In this document: positions 55,773-64,000 of the stretch, piece after piece
Position numbering within the stretch: position 1 is the first letter of the stretch
Layout: each line of letters begins with the position of its first letter
Source of the DNA: Allomyces arbusculus
Lineage: Eukaryota; Blastocladiomycota; Blastocladiomycetes; Blastocladiales; Blastocladiaceae
NCBI GenBank assembly: GCA_027604705.1
Contig: JADHYV010000007.1
Coordinates: forward strand, 327,005-391,004
Direction of reading: 5' to 3'
DNA length: 64,000 bases
Made by a program: the position numbers and the translations under genes
Notes under the pieces: model-generated
The model's database searches: none
Told to the model about the DNA's origin: nothing
Seen by the model: only the letters and a program-made list of their open reading frames with translations

Positions 55773-56528
55773 TCACACCGACCACCCGGCCACGACAGCC
55801 CCCGCCCCGGCAACCGCCGCGACCACTTTCGCCGCGCCCATCCCCACCGCACCATGCGCCGCCGCATTCTTCCCCGTCGTCGTCGGCGCCGACTGGCCCG
55901 TCAGCGTCCCCGAACACGTCGCGTTCAACTTGGTCTCGTACGCGGACTCCGCAGCCGCTCCACCATTCGGCACGGGGTACTTGCGCGCAGCCGCCTGCAT
56001 CACCGCCGCACAGTCGGAACAAACCACTTTCGCGGGCAGCGCGACCAGTCCCGCCGCGGCGTTACTCGTCGACCCGCCCCAGACCGCGCCAATCGCCGCG
56101 GCGACCGTCGACTCGCACTGGTTCGCGGCGCAGGTCGTCACGTACGCGCGCTGCACGTATGCCGCGATACTCGATGGCGCGAGCGAGGTCGTCGACAGGG
56201 CCACGTCCCCGCCGCACGACGAGGCGACGCGGGAAGTGTACGTGGTGAGTGCCGCCTGACACGCGGGCGTGCACGTGGCCGAGCGAGAGGACGCGTCGGC
56301 GGTCGGGTTGTAGAAGAGGGTTGATTCGTCACAGTCGGGGATCGACGTGGTGAGCGCCGTCGCGCAGCCGGCGGAAACGCCGGGCGGCGCGGTGGGCGCG
56401 AATTGGAAGGGGGCGGTACCGGCAAGCGTGGGTGTCGCGAGCTGGAGAAGGACGAGGAGCGCAAGAAGCGCTGGGATCACGGCAGAGCGGCGCGTGGTCG
56501 CGATAGTGGTGGGGGTCGACGGGGTCAT
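55773..56528 (-). CDS. Secreted Cys-containing protein, probable GPI anchor
   Basis: Single exon, 251 aa. A signal peptide is clear: residues 15-36 are hydrophobic (VIPALLALLVLLQLATPTLA). The mature part has ten or so cysteines in spaced pairs (CDESTLF, CTPACQAAL, CGGD, CAANQCES, CSDCAAVM), like small extracellular helical domains of fungal and chytrid surface proteins. It ends in a Gly/Ala-rich hydrophobic tail (VVAAVAGAGAVVAGWSV), typical of a GPI attachment signal (inference). I do not recognise the family. It is divergent from ABCC and convergent with PDCD2. Confidence 0.7.
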   Translation of the reverse strand: MTPSTPTTIATTRRSAVIPALLALLVLLQLATPTLAGTAPFQFAPTAPPGVSAGCATALTTSIPDCDESTLFYNPTADASSRSATCTPACQAALTTYTSRVASSCGGDVALSTTSLAPSSIAAYVQRAYVTTCAANQCESTVAAAIGAVWGGSTSNAAAGLVALPAKVVCSDCAAVMQAAARKYPVPNGGAAAESAYETKLNATCSGTLTGQSAPTTTGKNAAAHGAVGMGAAKVVAAVAGAGAVVAGWSV

Positions 56529-57106
56529 TGTGCAGGCGCGCTTGGTTGGCTTGACGGCGAGGTTGATTAGGTCGGGCGAGGTGCGCGCGGCGAGAGGTTC
56601 GACTCGACTGGATGGGAAGGAAGCGCTGGAGAGAGAAGCCGCGAGTTGCCGGTTCAAGTGGGACGGGAGCTGGTCAAGTCCAGCGGTAGGGGCAGGTGTG
56701 GTTGTGTCTGGTCGCGTGTGGTTGAGGTTTAAGCGTCGTGAAATGAAGACTAAACAGAGCGCGAACACGAACGGCAGCAGTGCTCGTGCGCTTTTGACGA
56801 CGGCGAGCGGCGACGCACGCGCCGAGCACAGCGCTGATCGCGTGCGAACCGGCAGTGGGAGACGTGCGAGACGCGACTGTCAAATGCCGCGTGTCACACG
56901 TGCTTTGCCCGGGCCTTCTTTGCTTCCTCGTTCGCTTTCGCTTCAACGTGCGGCATGCTCGGTCAGACTTGTCAAGCCCAACCACCACCACCACCCACCA
57001 CCACCAGCCATCAATCACGAACGACCTGGTCCTCTCTGCGCCGTTGCCTGATCCTCGCACTGGCAGTGTTGCGCGCGCCGCTTTCGATCCGCGGCCGTCT
57101 CCGACC
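56529..57106. promoter_or_regulatory. Divergent promoter region, GPI-type protein / ABCC
   Basis: A 578 bp gap between head-to-head starts. A short CACCACCACCA run lies near 56985-57008. No TATA box or other gene is recognised. Confidence 0.45.
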
Positions 57107-60100
57107 ATGTATGATTGGACGGCCCTAAAAAAAAACAAGTCGTCGGCCCCGCTGCCGACGACGACGATGACGACCACGAGCACGTCTTCGTCAACGTTCC
57201 TCGTGCCGTCGTCGACGAGCACCGCGACGCTGGCGCCCACGTTGACGCTCGCACCGACCCCCACGCTGGTGCCCACTCCGACGCTCGCACCGACGACACT
57301 GGTGCCCACTCCGACGCTCGCACCGACGACACTGGTGCCCATGCCGACGCTGGAAGTGCCCTCGTCGACACTCGTGCCGACCCCGACACTCGCACCGACC
57401 CCGACGCTGGTACCGACGCCAATCCATGGCGACGACCAAGGCGCGCTCGGCGCATGGTGCTCGTCGCACGGCGGGTTCGGGCCCTGGGACCCCATGGGCA
57501 ATGACACCTGGGACGTGACCACCTGTTTCCAGTCGGCGATCATCAACAATTTGCCGGTCGCACTGCTACTGGTCGTCGGCACGCTACGTCTGATCCAGCT
57601 CAGGCGACGGGCCGCGGCCTCGGCCGAGCATTGGGGCTGGCATTACTGGGCCAAGTTGGTGCGTTGACTGTGCTCGAATCTGTGAGTGTGCTGTTGAATG
57701 GCGTGGAAGGCTGACTATGCTCACTCGTTAGGTTGTCATTGTGGCCCTGATCGCCGTGCAACTCGCGGCCTGGGCGCTCGCCTATGATCACTCGGCCGTC
57801 GATGGGACCCTTCTCGCGGTGCAAGTCACGGCGCTGGTACGTTCGCACCGAAAATTCATTAGAGATGGGTCCGAACAGCACGTGCTCACTCCAGTCACCT
57901 CCCCTCTGTCCAGGCTCTCGGGCTCGCCCTGGCACACACGGAACACACGCGGTCGCGCGCGTCAAGCGACGTCCTGCTCGTTGTCTGGCTCGTCGGCTTC
58001 TTCACGTCCCTGCTCGACGTCAAGCACCTGGCCTTCCACCACGTGCCGCTGGCCCCGCTCACGGCGCTCGCCATCACGACCTCGACGCTCTACTTTGCCT
58101 CGTTTGTCCTCGAACTGATCCCCAAGTCGCGCGGCGACTACGAGCTGCTCGGTGACGATGCCGGCGCGGTAGTCGTCGACGACGACGGCAACGTTGCAGG
58201 CGTCGCGAATCCGGAAGACACGGCCAACTTGTTCTCGCGGCTTTCGTTCTGGTGGCTCAACGACCTGATGCGCCGCGGGCAAAAGCACGTCTTGCGTGCC
58301 GACGATCTGTGGCGCGTCGCCGCGTCGCAGGCGACGGCCGCCAACTACGCCAAGTTTGCCGCCGTCTGGGACCGTGAGCTCGCGAAACCCAACGGCCCGT
58401 CGCTGTTTCGCGCAATCGTCGTCATGATTGGGCCGACGTTTGCGTTGGCCGGGTTGCTCAAGCTCGTACAGGACCTGATGGCCTTCACGCAGCCGGCTCT
58501 CCTGCAGCGGCTGATCGCACACGAGTCGGTCCCACAGGGCGTCGCGATTGCGATTGGCATGTTTCTCGTCGCCATGACGCAGTCGCTCTTTGTGAACCAG
58601 TACTTCCAGCTGTGCTTGGTCGTCGGCACGCAGTTGCGCACGGCGTTGACCGCCGCCGTCTACCACAAGGCGCTGCGGCTCTCGCTGAATGCCAAGAGCC
58701 AGTCGTCGACGGGCCAGCTCGTCAATATCATGTCGGTCGACGTGCAAAAGCTCTCGGACCTGCTGACTTACTTGCACGTCGGGCTCTGGTCGGGACCGTT
58801 GCAGATCGGCATGTCGCTCTACCTGCTCTGGAACCAGCTCGGGCCAGCAGTCCTGGCGGGGCTCGCGGTCATGATTTTGGTCATGCCCGTCAACACGGCA
58901 CTCGCCAAACGTCAGCGCGTCGTGCAAAAGGACCAGATGAAGAACAAGGACCACCGACTCAAGCTCATGGACGAGTTTTTGTCGGGGATCAAGGTGATCA
59001 AGCTCTACGCGTGGGAAAAGTTTTTCCTCGGACGGATCGACCACGTGCGGCACAAGGAAATGCGCAATATTCGCAAGTACGGGTACCTGAATGCCGTGAC
59101 GGGCTTTTTCTGGATGTGCACGCCATTTGCGGTTGCTTTTGCTACGTTTGCCGTCTACCGTACGTTACTTGCGTTCAAGCCTTTGACTGGAGTATCGCAA
59201 GTGTTGCTCATTCGACTTGACCCTCTGCGTTTTAGTTCTGACGTCGGGCGAGCAGCTCACGCCGTCCAAGGCCTTTGTCTCGCTGTCGCTCTTCAACCTG
59301 CTGCAGTTCCCCATGACTATGCTGCCCAACGTGATCTCCTCGGTCGTCGACTCGTCGGTCTCGTTGAACCGTATCTACCAGTTCCTCACCGCTGAGGAAG
59401 TGCACAACGAGTACCTGCACCGGCACTCCGCGCCCGCTGCCGTATCGAGCACCGTCAAGTCCGAGGCTGTGCGCGTGCGCGGCAGTTTCGCCTGGGCCAA
59501 GTCGACGACCGACGCCGACGAGGACGACCTGACCGCGCCAGTGCCAGTTCTCAACGACCTCGACCTGACATTCCTCGCCCGCGAACTCGTCTGCGTGATT
59601 GGCAAAGTCGGCGGCGGGAAATCGAGTCTGCTCTCGGCGATTTTGGGCGAAATGCGCGCGGTCCCGACGGTGGCTAACCCGGCGCCGCGCGTCGACGTAG
59701 CGGGTTCGCTCGCGTATGTCAGCGACGAGTCGTGGTTGCTCAACGCGAGTATTCGGGAGAATATCTTGTTTGGTGCTGCACTCGATGACGAGTGGTACGC
59801 GGCCGTGATTCGTGCGACCTGCCTCGATGTCGATTTAGCGGTCTTGCCGGATGGCGACCTGTGCCTGGTCGGCGAAAAGGGGGTCTCGTTGTCGGGCGGG
59901 CAAAAGAAGCGGCTGGCGATTGCTCGGGCCGTCTACTCGCGGAACGATGTGTATTTGCTCGACGATCCGCTGAGCGCACTCGACGCGCAGGTCGGGCGGC
60001 AAGTGTTTGATGCTTGTTTCGGGCCCAACGGGCTGCTCAAGGACAAGTGCCGCATTCTCGTCACGCACCAGCTGCATTTCCTTAACCAGTGCCAGCTGGT

Positions 60101-62127
60101 CGTGAACTTGCGCGATGGCCGCGTCTCGGAGCTCGGCACGCTCGACTACGTCAAGTCGCTCAAGGGCGACACGTTGCAGCTGCTCTCGGCGATTGCGATC
60201 CCGACTACGACCCGTTCGCCCGAGGACGGGGACGTGGCGTCGCCCGCGTCGTCGTCATCGTCGGCGGCCGCACCGAAAACCGTGGTTCCGTTTGTCATGA
60301 ACAAGGGCGACCGCCCGCAAATCGTGTCGGAGACAATGGCGACCGGGTCGATTCCGTGGTCCGTCTACACGCTGTACCTGAAAAGCTGCACGTGGCGCGG
60401 CGTTGTCCTGTTTTTCGTATCTGCGGTGGCCAACCAGGCGCTGTCCATGTCGGCCAACATCTGGCTTGAGTATGCTGTCTCGCATGACGTGGAAACGAGC
60501 ACATTCTTGACCGTGTATGGCGTGATTGGCGTGGGCTTTTCGGCCATGGCTGTGCTCATGACGATCGTCGGGTGGATCGTGTGCGGGATCCGCGCCGCGC
60601 GCACGCTGCACAACCGGATGCTCTCGCGCGTCGCCGCGTACAAGATGGAGTTTTTCGATACGCAGCCTGTCGGGCGTGTGATCAACCGGTACGTTTTGCT
60701 GTACTTACCGGACCTGGTTTGCGTTAATCCAAACTGACCCGTCGCCTCGACCATCTAGTTTCGCCAAGGACGTTAACGTCGTCGACGAGACCCTGCCACG
60801 CGCATTCCAGTCGATGGTCCGCACGTTCCTCTCCGTCCTCGGCGTGATGCTACTCATTTCGGCCTACACGCCGGCCTTTCTCGCGGTCCTGGCCCCGCTC
60901 GCCGTCGCCTATTGGTTCATCCAACGCATTTTCATCGCCTCGTCGCGCGAGTTGCGCCGGCTCGACTCGGTCTCGCGTTCCCCCGTCTACACGCATTTCG
61001 GCGAATCGCTCGACGGGCTCACCGTGATTCGCGCCTTTGGCCACCAGAACCGCTTTGTTCGCGGCCTCTACGCGCGCGTCGACGACAACTTGCGCGCCTA
61101 CTACCTGTCGACGACCTCGAACCGGTGGCTGGCGGTCCGGCTCGAGTTTATTGGCGCCATGGTCGTGCTTGCCGCGGCGCTGCTCATGGTCGTGACGCAC
61201 GCGGATTCGGCCGTGATTGGGCTGACGCTCTCGTACGCGCTGACGACGACGGGCGCGTTGAATTGGACGATTCGGCAACTGTGTGACGTCGAGGCCAATA
61301 TCGTCGCCGTCGAACGCATCCACGAGTATTCGGAACTGCCCGTGGAAGCGCCCGCGCTCATGCCCACGCGGCCGCCCCCGCACTGGCCGAACCGCGGCGT
61401 CATCCAGTTTGAGCATTTCGCGACGCGGTACCGCGCCGGGTTGGACCTGGTTCTGCACGACATTCACGTCACGGTCCCCGCCGCGTGCAAAGTCGGGATC
61501 GTTGGGCGCACGGGGTCGGGCAAATCGAGTACGCTCTTGGCGCTGTTCCGGATCCTGGAAGCGGCGGAAGGACGGATCGTCCTCGACGGCGTGGATATCG
61601 CGACCGTCGGGTTGTACGACTTGCGGTCCCGGATCACGATCATTCCCCAGGACCCGATCTTGTTCAGCGGCACAATTCGCGCCAACCTCGACCCGTTCGA
61701 ACAGCACGACGATATGGCGCTCTGGCAAGCGCTCGATGCCGTGCAACTCCGCGAGACCGTCGCCGCGCTCCCCGGTAAATTGTCGCACGCAGTCGCGCAC
61801 GGCGCGACCCTCTCCTTGGGCCAGCGGCAACTCGTGTGTCTGGCGCGCGCGCTGCTGCGCCACTCGCAGGTCTTGGTCCTGGACGAGGCGACGGCGCAGA
61901 TCGATTTGGAGACGGACCGCATCGTGCAGCAGACGATTCGCGCGCAGTTTGCGCACTGCACGATCTTGACGATTGCGCACCGTGTGAACACGGTGATTGA
62001 TTCGGACCGGATTTTGGTGCTGGCGAATGGGCGCGTCGTCGAATATGATGCGCCCGAGAGGTTGTTGGCGCAACCGGGGTCGGTGTTCCGTGCGTTGGTC
62101 GAGGAGAGTTCGGCGCAGCATCACTGA
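57107..62127 (+). CDS. ABC transporter, subfamily C (MRP type)
   Basis: Five exons, 57107-57658, 57732-57836, 57914-59159, 59236-60688 and 60759-62127, give 1574 aa. MRP/Ycf1-type pumps move glutathione conjugates, bile-acid-like or metal complexes across vacuolar or plasma membranes. NBD1 has Walker A GKVGGGKSS (about 755), signature LSGGQKKRLAIARA and Walker B VYLLDDPLSALD, with Asp where the catalytic Glu is usual, as is normal for ABCC NBD1. NBD2 has GRTGSGKSS (about 1367), LSLGQRQLVCLARA and VLVLDEATAQID with the Glu. Membrane domains include FSRLSFWWLNDLMRRGQ. A TMD0-like group of four membrane segments is preceded by a Thr/Pro repeat leader of about 90 residues (see repeat). Substrate unknown. 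Confidence 0.94.
57266..57355 (+). repeat. 33-bp coding tandem repeat in the ABCC leader
   Basis: Two exact 33-bp units (57266-57298 and 57299-57331) and a third partial, changed unit follow, encoding 11-residue LVPTPTLAPTT blocks. Shorter TLAPT/TLVPT variants extend from about 57231 to 57423. Confidence 0.85.
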
Positions 62128-62963
62128 GGAAGAGAGGAGGAGGAGGAGAGTGGAGAGTGAGGAGGAGGGCAGAGGAGGGTGTTTTGTTTGATGAGGATTG
62201 TTTGTTTGGGAGACGTTGGCAAATGTCATGCTTGGCGCCAGTTGCAGATTTGCTGTTGCGGATTCCCTTTCTCGTCCGCCATGGCCCGGTGTGAAGCCGT
62301 CCAAGCACGTCGCACTCAAGGACGTCAGCGCGTGCTGGTTGCCAACATGAGGGAGTGTTCCTCGCGATGATGGGTCGGCACAAGTCGGGTCTCGTCAAGA
62401 AAGAACGCCGGTAATGGCCCATGTCCTTCAAACCAATGGAGAAGCAAATCAAAACCAACAGACTGTGGAGAAGCAGATCAAAACCAAAATGCGCAACATT
62501 TTTTTGTCTTATGAGCGGTTTATGTACAAATTCCAACGGGGAACGACGACCGGCGGCGGTGCCCGGCCTCACAAGGCCGAGACGAAACGCGTACCGGCAC
62601 ACCCCCGAATTAAAGAGAGCAGCAGCGGGCAGGCACTGGCGAGAGAGAGAGAGAGAGAACACAACGAGGCAGAGCCGAACCGGGTCGGAGTCGCGCACGC
62701 GTTCAGGTTAGCCGGGAAGTCGGAGGGGGGTGAAGAGCACGGTCATGACACGGCGGCACGGTCTGGCTTGCGCGTGAGCACCGAGTGGCTGCCGTGGGGG
62801 TAAAAGAGAACAGTACCTCCAACAATTAGCGCAGGTAGATAGAGAGAGGGACACTGTGGCACAAAAACGGATCCGAAGAAAAAACGAGCAAGAAAACAAG
62901 AGATGACTCACCGAGCCCAGCGAACCGCGCACACCATCACCAAGGACGGAACGCTCGACGACC
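62128..62963. other. Convergent region, ABCC / acidic orphan
   Basis: About 840 bp between convergent stops, lower in GC than its flanks. It contains short GA repeats (about 62640-62658) and no recognised gene. Confidence 0.5.
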
Positions 62964-63704
62964 TTAGGCATCCAGCAACGCATCGAGTTCGCGCTGGAGC
63001 GCATCGTCGGCGCCCTCGTCGTGCTCGGCCCCACCGGCCATGAGCATCTCCGGCGTGAGCCACGCGTTCGCGACGACCTTACCCTCTTCGCCGCCCTCGT
63101 GCGGCGGCGACGGCGGAGTGCTCGGCGACGTCGCGCCTGACGCGAGCATGAGGCGGAGCCACTGGTAGGGCTCAAACTCCTCGGGCGAGACGGGCCGCGG
63201 GTCGGCGGCCGGCACGACCTCGGCCACGGGCAGTTCGTGGTGCTGCGGCGGGGACAGTGGGGCGCCGGGCACGGCGAGCGGCAAGTACGCGACGGCGGGT
63301 GCCGTGAGCCAAACAGGGGCCACGGGGTTCATGGTCCCGACCGGCGCCGACGCCGAGTGCACCAGGCTCGGCACAATCGTGTCCTTGGGCGGGCTCGGGA
63401 GCATGAGCGTGGCCGCCATCCCGAGCCGCGACAACGACCGCGCAGGCATGGGCGTTTCCGGGTGCGGCACGGGCGACGGCGACGAGGCCGTAATCCAGCT
63501 GCGCACGTCCGACTCGTCGTGGTCGTCGTCGTCGTCGCTCATGTCAGCGTCGTGCGCGTCCATATCGGCATGGCTCGTGTGCCGCAAGGCGACGGCGTGC
63601 AGGTACTCGGAAAAGTGCGACTTGAGGTCGGTGCTCGACCGGATGTGATCTGTGCGCCGGAGACGGGGAGCACAGCGGGGCGACGAGTTTAGTGCGTTGG
63701 TCAT
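62964..63704 (-). CDS. Uncharacterised acidic protein
   Basis: I do not recognise this gene. The single frame of 246 aa has a basic, possibly helical N terminus (LKSHFSEYLHAVALRH), a poly-Asp acidic patch (DMSDDDDDHDESD), a long Pro/Ala/Ser region with SP sites, and an acidic amphipathic end (DDALQRELDALLDA). The last motif resembles a short activation- or coactivator-type helix (inference). An intron near 63640 is possible, since CACAG lies there, but is not needed to keep the frame open. Coding composition matches the neighbours. Confidence 0.5.
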   Translation of the reverse strand: MTNALNSSPRCAPRLRRTDHIRSSTDLKSHFSEYLHAVALRHTSHADMDAHDADMSDDDDDHDESDVRSWITASSPSPVPHPETPMPARSLSRLGMAATLMLPSPPKDTIVPSLVHSASAPVGTMNPVAPVWLTAPAVAYLPLAVPGAPLSPPQHHELPVAEVVPAADPRPVSPEEFEPYQWLRLMLASGATSPSTPPSPPHEGGEEGKVVANAWLTPEMLMAGGAEHDEGADDALQRELDALLDA

Positions 63705-64000
63705 TATGACGGAGAGAGTACTGTGTCATCAAAGAAGTGAGGCAAAAGCAAGAAAGAAGAGAACAAAAGGGTCAAGTCAAGTCAAAGGCCACGGTCATCG
63801 TCGTCAGCAGCACCCTTCGTCTCGCTTCCTCGTCGTCATCCTCGACAGGGAAGTGGTGGAGCGGGTAGTCGTCACCGAGGCAATCATCGTCGACCGTATT
63901 GCGTCATCCCGCGCCCGTCTTGCCCCGCCGCGTCCGTCAGCGCGTGCGCGCACCCCCGAATTCGAGGAATCATGTCCCGATCCGGCGCCGGTCGAGAGGA
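63705..64000. other. Right-edge region, possible start of a + strand gene
   Basis: An ATG at 63972-63974 in an open frame (MSRSGAGRE) runs off the window end, divergent from the orphan at 63704. This may be a truncated next gene but is too short to identify. Confidence 0.3.

Overview
The window is nuclear DNA of a GC-rich fungus with a flagellated life stage, most likely a zoosporic lineage such as Blastocladiomycota (inference). Genes are compact and many are split by short introns of about 45-140 nt. Fungal or opisthokont housekeeping genes (SNF1 kinase, a two-finger GATA factor, calcipressin, type I metacaspase, MATE and ABCC transporters, Mrs2/ALR-type CorA) lie beside homologues of ARMC3 and ZC2HC1, families best known from ciliated eukaryotes. 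No bacterial operon signals, rRNA genes or CRISPR arrays are present. I found no convincing virus-derived or LTR element.

Layout, left to right. 0.1-13.7 kb: eIF3g (-), an orphan disordered protein (+), a TPR-like acidic protein (-), TFIIIC zinc-finger subunit (+), cohesion-loader DCC1 (-), V-ATPase subunit E (+), TMEM33/Pom33 (+). 14.1-27.7 kb: GATA factor (-), MATE transporter (+), small orphan (+), MTAP (-), D-2-hydroxyglutarate dehydrogenase (+), TMEM208/SND2 (+), RCL1 (-), SNF1/AMPK alpha (+). 27.7-29.5 kb is a gene-poor, lower-GC stretch. 29.5-38.1 kb: ARMC3 homologue (-), metacaspase (+), S1/P1 nuclease (+), NTF2 (+). 38.1-46.1 kb is the most unusual part: a second S1/P1 nuclease and an RRM-less calcipressin sit between two lower-GC islands. 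Each island holds a decayed member of the same ankyrin-like family. 46.1-64 kb: four-finger ZC2HC1-like protein (-), orphan membrane protein (-), CorA transporter (-), PDCD2 (+), secreted GPI-type protein (-), ABCC transporter (+), acidic orphan (-).

Genes alternate strands and many pairs are head to head with a shared 370-860 bp promoter region (eIF3g/orphan, TPR-like/TFIIIC, DCC1/VMA4, GATA/MATE, MTAP/D2HGDH, RCL1/SNF1, ARMC3/metacaspase, CorA/PDCD2, GPI protein/ABCC). Functional themes are growth and nutrient control (SNF1, calcipressin), translation and ribosome biogenesis (eIF3g, RCL1, PDCD2, TFIIIC), and membranes and transport (V-ATPase, TMEM33, TMEM208, MATE, CorA, ABCC). No pathway cluster is evident.

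Exon joins were worked out by hand from splice motifs, reading phase and family conservation. Donors are very often GTACGT or GTGCGT rather than GTAAGT, and a CTGAC branch-like motif precedes many TAG or CAG acceptors. V-ATPase subunit E appears to use a GC-AG intron.
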